64,000 bases of DNA from Catenovulum sediminis (GCF_007289895.1 NZ_CP041660.1:1426001-1490000); one strand, 5' to 3'; shown: positions 32,815 through 42,963, counted from the first letter of the stretch. Program-made: numbers and translations. Notes: generated by a model from the sequence alone, not told the origin.

Positions 32815-34518
32815 CTAAAATAAACAATAACGCTGTGCCAATGGTAACTCACTGGCGGGCTCACAGGTTAACAAAACCCCATCGGCGCGTACTTCATAGG
32901 TTTCAGGATCAACCTCAACCTTAGGCGTTTCGCTGTTGTGGATCATATCTTTTTTGCCAATATTACGAGTGTTTTTACACACCCCAATCAAACGCGTTAA
33001 CCCCAATTGTTCGGGCACTTTATTTTCAACTGCGGCCTGCGACAAAAATGTCATTGAAGTCTGTGAAGCCGCTTTACCTAACGCCCCAAACATGGGTCGA
33101 TAGTACACTGGCTGTGGCGTTGGAATAGATGCGTTTGCATCGCCCATCGGGGCGGCAGCTATCATGCCTGACTTTAAAATCATGGCCGGTTTAATGCCAA
33201 AAAACGCAGGTTTCCACAAAACTAAATCGGCCAATTTACCTTCTTCAATAGAGCCAACCTCATGTGCAATCCCATGGCTTATCGCCGGATTAATTGTATA
33301 TTTGGCAATATAACGTTTAGCGCGGAAGTTATCGTTTGCTTGAGTATCTGGCGCTAGCGGGCCTCGCTGCGTTTTCATTTTATGCGCGGTTTGCCATGTC
33401 CGGCATATCATTTCACCGACCCTTCCCATCGCTTGTGAATCTGATGCGATCATACTGATGGCGCCGATATCATGCATAATATCTTCGGCGGCAATACTTT
33501 CTTTACGTATGCGCGAATCAGCAAAGGCAATATCTTCTGGAATAGACGGATCTAAATGGTGGCACACCATCAACATATCTAAATGCTCGTCTATCGTATT
33601 AATCGTATACGGACGCGTCGGGTTGGTTGATGAAGGCAATACATTTTCTTCGCCACATGCGCGAATAATATCCGGCGAATGGCCACCACCCGCGCCTTCT
33701 GTATGATAGGTATGAATGGTACGGCCTTTAAATGCACCGATTGTATCTTCAACAAAACCAGATTCATTTAAAGTATCTGTATGGATTGCAATTTGTACAT
33801 CGTATTTTTCAGCCACTGACAAGCAGGTATCAATTGCCTGTGGTGTGGTGCCCCAGTCTTCATGCAATTTTAAACCACATACACCGGCTTCGATTTGCTC
33901 TTCCAAGGCTTGCGGCAAACTGGCGTTACCTTTACCCAAAAAGCCAAAGTTCATCGGCATATCATGGGTTGCTTCTAACATTTTGTGGATATACCAGGTG
34001 CCTGACGTACAGGTTGTTGCATTGCTGCCGGTTGCTGGCCCGGTACCACCACCAATCATGGTGGTCACGCCCGACATCAGCGCTTCTTCAACCTGTTGCG
34101 GGCAAATAAAATGAATATGTGCATCAATACCACCGGCCGTAATAATTTGCCCTTCACCGGCAATAACTTCGGTACCCGGCCCCACTTCAATATCTATATT
34201 ATCTTGTATATCTGGGTTACCCGCTTTACCAATTTTCGCAATCCGACCATCTTTGATGCCGATATCGGCTTTGATAATGCCCCAGTGATCCATTATCAAC
34301 GCATTGGTTATCACCAAATCCGCTGTCGCGGTGCACGATGCCTGACTTTGCCCCATGCCATCACGGATCACTTTACCGCCACCAAATTTCACTTCTTCGC
34401 CGTATGTAGTGAAATCTTTTTCGACTTCGATCCAAAGTTCAGTGTCGCCTAAACGCACTTTGTCACCCACGGTTGGGCCAAACATATGTGCATAAGCGTG
34501 TTTATCTATCGATGCCAT
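32815..34518 (-). CDS. ureC: Urease subunit alpha
   Basis: Catalytic subunit hydrolysing urea to ammonia and carbamate at a bi-nickel site. 567 aa, full length. Active-site segments visible: [12 protein letters not shown] (two His ligands), [12 protein letters not shown] (carbamylated Lys), [32 protein letters not shown] (catalytic flap His) and [12 protein letters not shown]. Nothing suggests inactivation. Its start shares a base with the ureB stop. Confidence 0.98.
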   Translation of the reverse strand: MASIDKHAYAHMFGPTVGDKVRLGDTELWIEVEKDFTTYGEEVKFGGGKVIRDGMGQSQASCTATADLVITNALIMDHWGIIKADIGIKDGRIAKIGKAGNPDIQDNIDIEVGPGTEVIAGEGQIITAGGIDAHIHFICPQQVEEALMSGVTTMIGGGTGPATGSNATTCTSGTWYIHKMLEATHDMPMNFGFLGKGNASLPQALEEQIEAGVCGLKLHEDWGTTPQAIDTCLSVAEKYDVQIAIHTDTLNESGFVEDTIGAFKGRTIHTYHTEGAGGGHSPDIIRACGEENVLPSSTNPTRPYTINTIDEHLDMLMVCHHLDPSIPEDIAFADSRIRKESIAAEDIMHDIGAISMIASDSQAMGRVGEMICRTWQTAHKMKTQRGPLAPDTQANDNFRAKRYIAKYTINPAISHGIAHEVGSIEEGKLADLVLWKPAFFGIKPAMILKSGMIAAAPMGDANASIPTPQPVYYRPMFGALGKAASQTSMTFLSQAAVENKVPEQLGLTRLIGVCKNTRNIGKKDMIHNSETPKVEVDPETYEVRADGVLLTCEPASELPLAQRYCLF

Positions 34519-34826
34519 TATTTAAGATCTCCCATTATTTCACCGCGAAAGCCATATACTTTTCTGCGACCGGCATAGGCGACCAAGGTCACTTCTCTAA
34601 TTTGGCCGGGTTCAAAACGAACAGCAGTACCGGCCGTTATATCTAACCGAAACCCAAGTGCTTTTTCGCGTTCAAATTTAAGCGCTGGGTTTGCTTCGTA
34701 AAAATGATAGTGAGAGCCCACTTGCACCGGTCTGTCTCCGCTGTTAACCACTTCAATGGTTATTTTTTCGCGTCCGACGTTAAGTTCGTGTTCACCTTCT
34801 GCTGTTTTAATTTCACCTGGGATCAT
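34518..34826 (-). CDS. ureB: Urease subunit beta
   Basis: Structural beta subunit of bacterial urease, 102 aa, beginning [20 protein letters not shown] and containing [13 protein letters not shown] and [18 protein letters not shown], all typical. Separate from ureA and ureC, as in three-subunit enzymes. It overlaps ureC by one base. Confidence 0.97.
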   Translation of the reverse strand: MIPGEIKTAEGEHELNVGREKITIEVVNSGDRPVQVGSHYHFYEANPALKFEREKALGFRLDITAGTAVRFEPGQIREVTLVAYAGRRKVYGFRGEIMGDLK

Positions 34827-34835
34827 GGCGGGCTC

Positions 34836-35138
34836 CTAGACTATTGGGTTGTGAACAGTGACAAGTTTAGTGCCATCGGGGAAAGTAGCTTCAACCTGCA
34901 CTTCTGGTATTAACTCTGCGATCCCTTCCATGACTTGCTCGCGGGTTAGCAGGGTACGACCATAATCCATTAATTCAGCAACGGTTTTTCCATCACGCGC
35001 ACCTTCCATGATTTCCATTGTGATATACGCCATTGCTTCTGGGTAATTTAATCTAAGACCACGATTTAACCGACGCTCAGCAAGCAATGCTGCGGTAAAA
35101 ATTAATAATTTGTCTTTTTCTCTGGGTAATAAATCCAT
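34836..35138 (-). CDS. ureA: Urease subunit gamma
   Basis: Structural gamma subunit, 100 aa, starting [20 protein letters not shown] with [20 protein letters not shown], characteristic of UreA. It follows ureD by 25 bp and precedes ureB by 9 bp in the operon. Confidence 0.97.
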   Translation of the reverse strand: MDLLPREKDKLLIFTAALLAERRLNRGLRLNYPEAMAYITMEIMEGARDGKTVAELMDYGRTLLTREQVMEGIAELIPEVQVEATFPDGTKLVTVHNPIV

Positions 35139-35163
35139 ACATTTCTCTCTTAGATCTGTGTTA

Positions 35164-36111
35164 CTAAGTCAACCAGATTCTCGGTTGATGAGCGGCCAGT
35201 TGGCAAAGATGCAAACGCGCCAATTGCCAAATTGCGGCAAATAAAAACTTACAACGTGAACTGCGTTGCCCTAAATACCGAATCACAAAAACCCCATCCA
35301 ATGCGCTAATACTGATTTCACGACAGGCATTTAATTGTTCTACTTTTTGCCTGAAGATATCCAGTAGCTCACTGCACTTTTGCTGATTTTTATCTGAGCT
35401 TAATTGGGCGGGCGCTGCAATTAAAAACGTCCCAACAATAGAATGTCCGCGCAGCCCTGCAACATGATGCAATAATCCATTTTGTTGATTCACTTTAAGC
35501 ACATCATGAAAAGCTAATTTGCCATCTATCAACAATTGCGTTTTCTGTGTAAATGCACCTTGTATAAAAGGTTTATCAACTGCTGGTAAGCCCAATGAAA
35601 TAATATCCCAGCCGAAATACATGCTATCAGCGGACATCTCAACCATTAGTTGATTAATCGCATCTGCACCGCTGTAAATTAAGGTTTCTTGCGGCAGATG
35701 TTCTAAGATTGCATGCTCAGCCAGCTGGTAATGTGTTTTTTGCAGCTGCAAAGAAGTCCCCAAGCTGGCATCTTCACGTGCACGATAAAAACGGTTTGCA
35801 CCGGGTGTGGTCAACAATGCATGACTAGCTGCATTTAATCTAGCCGATAAATGTAATTCATCCCCCGACACAATACCGGCCGGCGGGTGCAACAAATATA
35901 CATGAGCACAATCGGGACCTTCGGGATAAAAAGCTTTTTGTACCGAAAGCGGCCCGTTTCGCTCAACCGAACTTAAGCGGCTGCCTTGTTCTGTTGAGCT
36001 AAAAGTTAGATTTAGATTGGCAATCCAACTGCGTTGAGACTCACTTGTTGACTCACTTGTTGACTCAGTTGTTAACTCAGTTGGATTGATTGCTACTGCA
36101 GTTTGATTCAT
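35164..36111 (-). CDS. ureD: Urease accessory protein UreD
   Basis: Scaffold that binds apo-urease and recruits UreF/UreG. 315 aa. The conserved core begins near residue 30 ([15 protein letters not shown]) and includes [14 protein letters not shown] and [12 protein letters not shown]. The N-terminal ~28 residues are an unusual Ser/Thr/Glu-rich extension encoded by 12-bp tandem repeats. The start at 36111 lies 1 bp after the urtE stop, linking transporter and enzyme genes in one operon. Confidence 0.93.
   Translation of the reverse strand: MNQTAVAINPTELTTESTSESTSESQRSWIANLNLTFSSTEQGSRLSSVERNGPLSVQKAFYPEGPDCAHVYLLHPPAGIVSGDELHLSARLNAASHALLTTPGANRFYRAREDASLGTSLQLQKTHYQLAEHAILEHLPQETLIYSGADAINQLMVEMSADSMYFGWDIISLGLPAVDKPFIQGAFTQKTQLLIDGKLAFHDVLKVNQQNGLLHHVAGLRGHSIVGTFLIAAPAQLSSDKNQQKCSELLDIFRQKVEQLNACREISISALDGVFVIRYLGQRSSRCKFLFAAIWQLARLHLCQLAAHQPRIWLT
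36038..36085 (-). repeat. 12-bp tandem repeat in the 5' end of ureD
   Basis: Four units of GACTCACTTGTT or close variants (36038-36049, 36050-36061, 36062-36073, 36074-36085). The unit length is a multiple of three, so copy changes would alter the TESTSES-type N-terminal tail of UreD without a frameshift. Confidence 0.8.
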
Positions 36112-36112
36112 G

Positions 36113-36808
36113 TTAAACAGCCAAATATTGGGCGACCAACTTGTCGTCCAGCGCTTCCATATTGCCAGATGCTACCACTTCCCCTTTTTCCATCAAGTGA
36201 AAATATTCACCAACTGCTCGGGCAAAAGGCAACTTTTGCTCAACTAAAACAATTGTCATGCCCTGTTCTTTGTTTAGTTTTAATAAAACGTCACGAATTA
36301 ACTGAACAATATTGGGCTGGATCCCTTCGTTTGGCTCATCTAATATCAAGATATCTGGATTCAACACCAACGCTCTGGCAATCGCCAATTGCTGCTGTTG
36401 GCCACCTGATAAATCACCGCCTCGACGCTGTAACATTTCTTTTAGTACAGGAAATAAATCAAATACATGTTCGGGTATTTCTTTGCTACTTTGTCGTTTG
36501 CAATTCAGGCTGACTTTTAAGTTTTCTTCAACTGTTAACTGGCCAAAAATATGTCGCCCTTGTGGCACATATCCGACACCGATTTCAGGGCGTTTTTCGA
36601 CCGATTGCTTGCCCATATCCTGACCATTAATAGTCAAACTACCCGTACTTAATGGCAACATGCCCATAATGCATTTTAATAATGTGGTTTTGCCGACCCC
36701 GTTGCGCCCCATAATACAGGTACGAGAACCGGCTTTAATTTGCATATCCAGATCCCACAAAATTTGCGTGCCACCATATTTTTGATTCACTGCTTTAAGC
36801 TCTATCAT
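36113..36808 (-). CDS. urtE: Urea ABC transporter ATP-binding protein UrtE
   Basis: LivF-like ATPase of the urea importer, 231 aa. Walker A GRNGVGKTTLLKCIMG, signature LSGGQQQQLAIARAL and Walker B ILILDEPNEGIQPNIV are all intact; the IQPNIV segment is typical of UrtE. The start overlaps the urtD stop by 4 bp. Role as urea transporter rests on fusion of the operon to urease genes. Confidence 0.96.
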   Translation of the reverse strand: MIELKAVNQKYGGTQILWDLDMQIKAGSRTCIMGRNGVGKTTLLKCIMGMLPLSTGSLTINGQDMGKQSVEKRPEIGVGYVPQGRHIFGQLTVEENLKVSLNCKRQSSKEIPEHVFDLFPVLKEMLQRRGGDLSGGQQQQLAIARALVLNPDILILDEPNEGIQPNIVQLIRDVLLKLNKEQGMTIVLVEQKLPFARAVGEYFHLMEKGEVVASGNMEALDDKLVAQYLAV

Positions 36809-37617
36809 GCCGCCCCCTGATCTTCACCTAAATAAACCCGAACCACTTCTGGATTCGTTTGAATCTCAGACATAGAACCTTCAGCCAAGACACTGCCCTG
36901 ATGCAAAACCGTGACTTTGCGCGCAATAGAGCGAACAAAAGCCATATCATGCTCAACCACAACCACAGAATGCTCACCCGCTAACGAGGTTAACAATTCA
37001 GCGGTTCGTTCAGTCTCTTGGGCTGTCATCCCGGCTACGGGCTCGTCGACCAACAACAACCTAGGTTTAGCAGCCAACAACATACCAATTTCTAACCACT
37101 GCTTTTGTCCGTGCGATAGCGCACCTGCCAGCATAAAGCGTTCTTTTTGTAGCCCTATGGTCTGCAAAATTTTATCGATTTCGTCTTTTTGTTCACCGGA
37201 TAACTTATGAAATAAATTGGTCCAGATACCTTTATCCCCGGCCAAACTCAATTCTAGGTTTTCAAATACCGTCAACATTTCAAAAACAGTTGGTTTTTGA
37301 AACTTACGGCCAATACCTGCACGCGCAATTTGCGCTTCATCCATATCTAACAAATTAACTTGCTGGCCAAAACTGACCTTGCCAACATCTGGCCGGGTTT
37401 TACCGGTGATCACATCCATTAAGGTTGTTTTACCGGCACCGTTCGCACCTATCAAACAACGTAACTCGCCATCGTTAATGTATAAACTCAAATCATTCAG
37501 TGCTTTAAAACCATCAAAACTAACACTGACATCTTCAACATATAAAATGACACCATGGCGCGTATCGGGTTGAATGTTTTCTTCCTCTAATAAAGGCGAA
37601 CCTGCTTTATTAATCAT
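36805..37617 (-). CDS. urtD: Urea ABC transporter ATP-binding protein UrtD
   Basis: LivG-like ATPase, 270 aa, with Walker A GANGAGKTTLMDVITG, signature LSHGQKQWLEIGMLL and Walker B LLLVDEPVAGMT. An N-terminal extension of ~25 residues precedes the ABC core, as is common in UrtD. It overlaps both urtC and urtE by 4 bp. Confidence 0.96.
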   Translation of the reverse strand: MINKAGSPLLEEENIQPDTRHGVILYVEDVSVSFDGFKALNDLSLYINDGELRCLIGANGAGKTTLMDVITGKTRPDVGKVSFGQQVNLLDMDEAQIARAGIGRKFQKPTVFEMLTVFENLELSLAGDKGIWTNLFHKLSGEQKDEIDKILQTIGLQKERFMLAGALSHGQKQWLEIGMLLAAKPRLLLVDEPVAGMTAQETERTAELLTSLAGEHSVVVVEHDMAFVRSIARKVTVLHQGSVLAEGSMSEIQTNPEVVRVYLGEDQGAA

Positions 37618-38768
37618 GACTTCACCTCCGCGGCTCTTTTTTCTGCGATTGATTTATCTTTTTTCGCTTGTTTAAACTTGTCCAATACACTCGGCACAAA
37701 ACCGGCAATACCTTTAGGCAGTAACAAAGTGACGAGGACAAATAAGCCACCCAAGGCATACAACCAAGCTTCAGGCATAATTGCGGTAAAGCGAGTTTTT
37801 GCGTAACTCACAACCAAAGCACCGATAATTGCGCCATATAGCGAACCACGCCCACCGATCGCAACCCAGATCACCATCTCAATCGAATTAAGCGGCGAAA
37901 ACTCACCCGGATTAATAATCCCCACTTGAGGCACATACATCGCACCGGCGATCCCCGCCAGCATTGCCGAAACAACAAATATCCAAACTTTATAATGCTC
38001 GGGCTTATAACCGATAAATCGTACCCGGCTTTCTGAATCACGAATGGCGGTAACCACGCGGCCCATTTTTGAATTAACAATAAAGTGGCATAAAGCAAAA
38101 CCTAAGGCTAAAAACAAAGCGGTTAACGCAAACAAGACAATTCGGGTGGTGTCAGATTGCAAACTGAAACCTAAAATATCTTTAAAATCAGTTAAACCAT
38201 TGTTGCCACCAAAGCCCATCTCGTTGCGGAAAAACGCCAGCATCAGAGCATAAGTCATCGCTTGCGTCATAATAGATAGATAGACCCCACTGACCCGCGA
38301 GCGAAACGCCATGCTACCGAAAATATAAGCCAGCAAACCCGGACCAGCCAACACCATAAAGATCATCCAGATAAAACTGTCAGAGCCCGCCCAGTACCAA
38401 GGCAGAGATTCCCAGTTTAAAAACACCATAAAATCAGGTAATTCAGGGTTACCATATACGCCCCGATCACCAATCTGGCGCATTAAATACATCCCCATGG
38501 CATAACCGCCCAAAGCGAAAAAGGCGCCATGACCTAAACTTAAAATCCCGCAGTAACCCCAGACAAGATCAACCGCTAACGCTAACAATGCGTAACATAA
38601 ATATTTACCGAACAAAGTCACGGTGTAAGTACTTACATGCAACGCAGATCCTTCAGAGAAAGCCAAATTACATACAGAAACATATAAAGTCGTGATAAAC
38701 AGGCAACCGACCACAACCGGTAAACTGCCAAATTTTTTAAATAAATCTTGGATAGATTGTGGGATCAT
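37614..38768 (-). CDS. urtC: Urea ABC transporter permease UrtC
   Basis: LivM-like inner-membrane permease, 384 aa, with about ten membrane helices and family segments WGYCGILSLGHGAFFALGGYAMG, RFIGYKPEHYKVWIFVVSAM and IWVAIGGRGSLYGAIIGAL (shown in part). The charged C-terminal tail is cytoplasmic. 4-bp overlaps with urtB and urtD indicate tight coupling. Confidence 0.96.
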   Translation of the reverse strand: MIPQSIQDLFKKFGSLPVVVGCLFITTLYVSVCNLAFSEGSALHVSTYTVTLFGKYLCYALLALAVDLVWGYCGILSLGHGAFFALGGYAMGMYLMRQIGDRGVYGNPELPDFMVFLNWESLPWYWAGSDSFIWMIFMVLAGPGLLAYIFGSMAFRSRVSGVYLSIMTQAMTYALMLAFFRNEMGFGGNNGLTDFKDILGFSLQSDTTRIVLFALTALFLALGFALCHFIVNSKMGRVVTAIRDSESRVRFIGYKPEHYKVWIFVVSAMLAGIAGAMYVPQVGIINPGEFSPLNSIEMVIWVAIGGRGSLYGAIIGALVVSYAKTRFTAIMPEAWLYALGGLFVLVTLLLPKGIAGFVPSVLDKFKQAKKDKSIAEKRAAEVKS

Positions 38769-40393
38769 TCTGCTGCTCTCCCTTTTTGTGGAAACAGACC
38801 TTTAGGTCGTTTTTGGATAAACAACACCAGACCAACCAGAACAATAATATTGGCCAGTACTGAACCGGTAAGCGGCTCTAAGAATTTATTAAATGAACCC
38901 AATGACATAGCAGCCACTAAAGTACCCCATAAATTACCAACACCACCAAATACAACAACAAGGAAAGAATCAATAATGTAAGACTGACCTAAGTTAGGCC
39001 CAACATTGGTTAGCTGACTCAACACAACACCTGCAATACCGGCGATACCTGAACCTAAACCAAAAGTAATGGCATCGACTCTGTCACTACGCACACTTAA
39101 TGCTCGCGCCATTTCACGGTTTTGCGCAACAGCGCGTACATGTAACCCCAATGAAGAACGTTTCATAAAGGCTAAGAGTGCAAAAAACACAGCCAGAGCA
39201 AATATAACAATATATAAGCGATTGTAAGTTATCGAGAAAATAGGATTAATCTGCCATGAACCACTCATCCATTCCGGCGCTGCCACCGTTCGGTTTAATG
39301 GCGAGAATATCGTTCTGACCAATTGCTGTAATATCAAACTAATACCAAAAGTCGCTAACAAGGTTTCTAACGGGCGACCTTTTAAAAAGCGAATAACACC
39401 GCGTTCAATCAAAATACCAACCGAGCCGGAAACAATAAAGGCCGCAGGGATCGCAATAAACAGCGAATAATCTATCCATTGAGGAAATAGTTGCTGAACC
39501 ACATAGGTGGTATAGGCACCCAGCATAATCATTTCACCATGCGCCATGTTAATTACACCCATCACACCAAAGGTAATGGCCAGACCAATAGCAGCTAGGA
39601 GTAAAACCGAACCTAAACTTAAACCGAAAAATAAGTTTTCGATAAATTCATAAATCGATCGTTTTTGTTTAATGCTATCAATTGCCTTGGTTAAAGCTGC
39701 TTTCAGTGCTTTATCGTCTTCGCTCAGCTCGCTGTTTTTGTATTCAGACAAACGATTTAGCTCTTGCACCATGGCGTTACGAACAGACGGCTCTAAACTA
39801 TTTTTCAGCGCTTTTGTCGCGCTGGTTTTTTCTTGTACCGAGCCGGTTTTAAACTGATTCACCGCCATGGCAGTTTCCATTAACTGCACGACGTCTTCTG
39901 ATTTTTCTGTCTTTAAATGCTTTTTAATTAATGCAATTGATTCGCTATTGGGGTCATCCAAAATCTGTTTAACCGCAGCCAACCGGACCGCTTCTTTTTT
40001 ATGTGTTAAATCTAACTGCGCAAGTAATCCACGGATATCACTGCGAATACGGTTGCTGGTACGAATTTTTTTCATCGCACTTTTTGATTGATTCTCTAAT
40101 GCTTGTTCACCAATAATCGCGGTTAACTGATAGTCACCATCCGGGGTTTTACGAATACTAACCACCTGCTTGTTACTTTTTAGATAATATAAATCGCCAT
40201 TTACAATTTCGGTTAAAACAAAACGCACACGCTCATCATCTTGCGCGGCAATTTTTTCTAATAAAGGCGTAATGTTGCGTAAATTTTTATGGGGAAGTTG
40301 ATTAATCAAAGCATCAAAGTCTTCGGCGGCGGAGGCCGTTGCACTTAATGCCGATATCAACATAGTGAAGATAAGGCAGAATGTTCGCAGCAT
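38765..40393 (-). CDS. urtB: Urea ABC transporter permease UrtB
   Basis: LivH-like permease, 542 aa. A signal peptide and a periplasmic helical N-terminal domain (~25-240) precede the membrane domain (~250-542), the long UrtB form seen in many proteobacteria. Membrane segments include AIGLAITFGVMGVINMAHGE, MIMLGAYTTYV and VVVFGGVGNLWGTLVAAM. It starts about 125 bp after urtA, downstream of a hairpin. Confidence 0.95.
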   Translation of the reverse strand: MLRTFCLIFTMLISALSATASAAEDFDALINQLPHKNLRNITPLLEKIAAQDDERVRFVLTEIVNGDLYYLKSNKQVVSIRKTPDGDYQLTAIIGEQALENQSKSAMKKIRTSNRIRSDIRGLLAQLDLTHKKEAVRLAAVKQILDDPNSESIALIKKHLKTEKSEDVVQLMETAMAVNQFKTGSVQEKTSATKALKNSLEPSVRNAMVQELNRLSEYKNSELSEDDKALKAALTKAIDSIKQKRSIYEFIENLFFGLSLGSVLLLAAIGLAITFGVMGVINMAHGEMIMLGAYTTYVVQQLFPQWIDYSLFIAIPAAFIVSGSVGILIERGVIRFLKGRPLETLLATFGISLILQQLVRTIFSPLNRTVAAPEWMSGSWQINPIFSITYNRLYIVIFALAVFFALLAFMKRSSLGLHVRAVAQNREMARALSVRSDRVDAITFGLGSGIAGIAGVVLSQLTNVGPNLGQSYIIDSFLVVVFGGVGNLWGTLVAAMSLGSFNKFLEPLTGSVLANIIVLVGLVLFIQKRPKGLFPQKGRAAE

Positions 40394-40432
40394 TGCGGTA
40401 TTCCTTCATGTTTGGGTGTTACTTTTGGGGTT

Positions 40433-40464
40433 GGCGCTGCTGCTCACTTGCAAGCAGCAACACC
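40433..40464 (-). promoter_or_regulatory. Intercistronic hairpin between urtA and urtB
   Basis: In the minus-strand RNA, GGTGTTGCTGCT pairs with AGCAGCAGCGCC over 12 bp (two G-U wobbles) around an 8-nt loop. There is no U-tract, so it looks like a processing or mRNA-stabilising element, a known way to keep binding-protein mRNA in excess over permease mRNA. Confidence 0.6.
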
Positions 40465-40517
40465 AGTTGGGAGTTTTTATTAAGGTTGTAAAAACTTGTT
40501 TTTATTTTTAATGCTAA

Positions 40518-41801
40518 TTAGAAGTTCTGACCTGAACATTTAGCCGACGTTATATCGAAGTTGCCGCAATTCACTGGCTTAGTCCAGTCAGCAATTAAGT
40601 TTTTAGAACTTGGTAAGAAGTCAGACCAAGCATCCCCAATCACGGTATCCGGCGTTTCCCAAACAACTTCTAACTGACCATTTTCCTGAATTTCACCAAT
40701 CAGTACTGGCTTAGATAAATGGTGGTTAGCATTCATAACCGCAGTACCGCCGGTTAAGTTAGGTACAGTTATACCAATCATTGCCTGCTCGACTGCATCT
40801 ACCTCAGTGGTGCCTGCTTTTTCTACCGCTTTTGCCCACATTTTGAAACCAATATAAGTGGCTTCCATTGGGTCATTCGTTACACGTTTGTCATCACCGA
40901 TGAATTTTTTCCACTGGGCGATAAACTTCTCGTTTTCTTCACTTTCAACACTTTGGAAATAGTTCCAAGCAGCTAAGTGACCCACTAACGGAGAGGTATC
41001 AAAACCGGATAACTCTTCTTCACCTACCGAGAAAGCAACGACTGGAATATCTTCAGCTGAAATACCCTGGTTACCTAACTCTTTATAAAATGGTACGTTA
41101 GCATCACCGTTAACCGTAGAAACAACCGCAGTTTTCTTACCGGCAGAACCAAACTTTTTAACTTCAGCAACAATACTCTGCCAATCTGAATGACCAAACG
41201 GCGTGTAGTTGATCATGATGTCTTTATCTTGTACGCCTTTTGCTTTTAAGTAAGCTTCTAAAATTTTATTGGTTGTACGCGGGTAAACATAGTCAGTTCC
41301 CAATAAAACCCAACGCTCAGCACCAATATCATTCATTAAATAGTCAACTGCTGGTATCGCCTGCTGGTTTGGCGCAGCACCTGTGTAGAATACGTTTTTA
41401 GATGATTCTTCACCTTCGTACTGAACTGGATAGAACAACAAGCCGTTTAATTCTTCAATCACCGGAAGAACCGATTTACGTGAAACCGAAGTCCAGCAAC
41501 CAAAGATAACGTCCACTTTTTCTTTTGATAAAAGCTCTCGTGTTTTTTCAGCAAACAATGGCCAGTTTGAAGCAGGGTCAACGACCACTGGCTCGAGTTT
41601 TTTACCCAACAAGCCACCTTTTTTGTTTTGCTCTTCAATCATCATTAAAACAGTATCTTTTAATGTGGTTTCAGAAATCGCCATGGTGCCAGATAACGAA
41701 TGTAAAACACCGACTTTAATTGTTTCAGCCGCATAAGCCATTTGTGCAACCATGCTGGTGGCAATAATTGAGCTAGCCGCGATCAGTTTTTTAAGTTTCA
41801 T
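40518..41801 (-). CDS. urtA: Urea ABC transporter substrate-binding protein UrtA
   Basis: Periplasmic binding protein of the LivJ/AmiC class, 427 aa, with a signal peptide (cleavage near AYAAE). Conserved UrtA features are IKVGVLHSLSGTMAISE, WTSVSRKSVLPVIEE, LLFYPVQYEGEE and NPMEATYIGF-like NDPMEATYIGFKMWAKAVE. It lies 29 bp downstream of the porin gene, so the two are likely co-transcribed. Confidence 0.96.
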   Translation of the reverse strand: MKLKKLIAASSIIATSMVAQMAYAAETIKVGVLHSLSGTMAISETTLKDTVLMMIEEQNKKGGLLGKKLEPVVVDPASNWPLFAEKTRELLSKEKVDVIFGCWTSVSRKSVLPVIEELNGLLFYPVQYEGEESSKNVFYTGAAPNQQAIPAVDYLMNDIGAERWVLLGTDYVYPRTTNKILEAYLKAKGVQDKDIMINYTPFGHSDWQSIVAEVKKFGSAGKKTAVVSTVNGDANVPFYKELGNQGISAEDIPVVAFSVGEEELSGFDTSPLVGHLAAWNYFQSVESEENEKFIAQWKKFIGDDKRVTNDPMEATYIGFKMWAKAVEKAGTTEVDAVEQAMIGITVPNLTGGTAVMNANHHLSKPVLIGEIQENGQLEVVWETPDTVIGDAWSDFLPSSKNLIADWTKPVNCGNFDITSAKCSGQNF

Positions 41802-41830
41802 AATTATAATTCCTCAGTGTTGTGTGACGC

Positions 41831-42775
41831 TTAGAATGAGATAAGTGCTTCTACTGCAATAGAATCGCTGTCGCCTCTGATATCACTTTCATCCATACGA
41901 TATTCAAAAACCATTAATAGGTTATCGCTGACTGCATAGCTAGGTGAGATAGTGATAGCACTGCCATCATCGACTAGCGCACCTGCTGAATTTTCGATTT
42001 CGAAATCGTGATAACGTAGCGTGATACCAGCAGAACCCATGGCATAGTTCGCCATTAATAAATAACCCGAACCGTCGTTGCCGTTTGCATAGTCGCCTAA
42101 GTTATATTCAGCCGCTAAGGTTAAATCACCTGCCGAATAAGCAGCCCAAACGTTCGTTGTGTTGGTGTCTTCATCTGATAAGTAGAAAGCTTTAACCGTG
42201 ATTGAATCAGTTGGCGTAATTGCAAGCATCGCCTCGTAACCCGGTTTTTCAGAGTTAGTATCTTCTGGGCTATACGGGCTATTGATAACTGAAAGGGCAA
42301 CCGCAAAAGCATCTGTGCTATATAAACCAGAAACACCTTGTTGGTAATAACCGTAAAAGTAAGGTGCATAACCTGTACCTGAGTATTGGAATAAGCCAGT
42401 CGGCTCTTCTGTTTCCCAACCTGAGTAGCTTAAGAAGCGACCTGCTTTTAACGTGAATTCGTCGGTAACGGCGTAAGTGAAAAATGCTTGTTCTAAATCA
42501 ACTGCGCCATAAGAATCTTTGTATTCTAAATCGACCTGTGCTTTTAACTTGTCGTCAAAGCTGTATAACAAATCGATTTCAAACTGGTCTAAACCAGAAG
42601 CCGATTCAGAACTTGCACCATCTTTGTCGGTGTAAACATAAGACATATCGATAAAGCCGGATACGCTTAATTTTTCAGACAACATAAAACCGTCATCTGC
42701 ATGAACAATGGGTGAAGCGGTTGCTGTCGCTAAAGCAACAGCCATACCTAAAGCAGTGCGTTTGAATTTATTCAT
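41831..42775 (-). CDS. Outer-membrane porin at head of urea operon
   Basis: About 314 aa from ATG 42775 (MNKFKRTALG), which follows AGGGGT; an upstream frame extension is rejected. A signal peptide (cleavage near VHADDG) is followed by alternating beta-strand sequence rich in Tyr, Gly and Asp, ending in Phe (VEALISF), the sorting signal of outer-membrane barrels. Segments DQFEIDLLYSFDDKLKAQVD and LEQAFFTYAVTDEFTLKAGR resemble OprO/FmdC-type porins. Its position suggests a channel for urea, but this is inference. Confidence 0.85.
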   Translation of the reverse strand: MNKFKRTALGMAVALATATASPIVHADDGFMLSEKLSVSGFIDMSYVYTDKDGASSESASGLDQFEIDLLYSFDDKLKAQVDLEYKDSYGAVDLEQAFFTYAVTDEFTLKAGRFLSYSGWETEEPTGLFQYSGTGYAPYFYGYYQQGVSGLYSTDAFAVALSVINSPYSPEDTNSEKPGYEAMLAITPTDSITVKAFYLSDEDTNTTNVWAAYSAGDLTLAAEYNLGDYANGNDGSGYLLMANYAMGSAGITLRYHDFEIENSAGALVDDGSAITISPSYAVSDNLLMVFEYRMDESDIRGDSDSIAVEALISF

Positions 42776-42947
42776 TATTGTTACCCCTGTGTATTTTCGA
42801 ATTCGCGTGTTATTAGCAGTGTTCGGGCCGGTAAACAAAACAACATTCTCAATTGGGAAATTGGCTTAGAATGCTGTTCTGTTTACGACTGCAATCAGTA
42901 TCGCGCGATTAGGCCAGAGGGGGTATTCGTCAAAGTGCGCATCGATA

Positions 42948-42963
42948 TACGTCATTTGACGTA
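42948..42963. promoter_or_regulatory. 16-bp inverted repeat upstream of the porin-urtA operon
   Basis: TACGTCATTTGACGTA has 7-bp perfect arms and a 2-bp centre, about 170 bp upstream of the porin start. It could be an operator for a dimeric regulator of urea uptake. A possible -35/-10 pair downstream on the minus strand is TTGCAG-17-TTCTAA (42886 to 42858 approximately). Confidence 0.45.

Noticed and set aside
33458-34452. Several plus-strand ORFs (82-132 aa) antisense to ureC
   Set aside because: Opposite strand of a conserved full-length urease gene; composition follows the codon bias of ureC.
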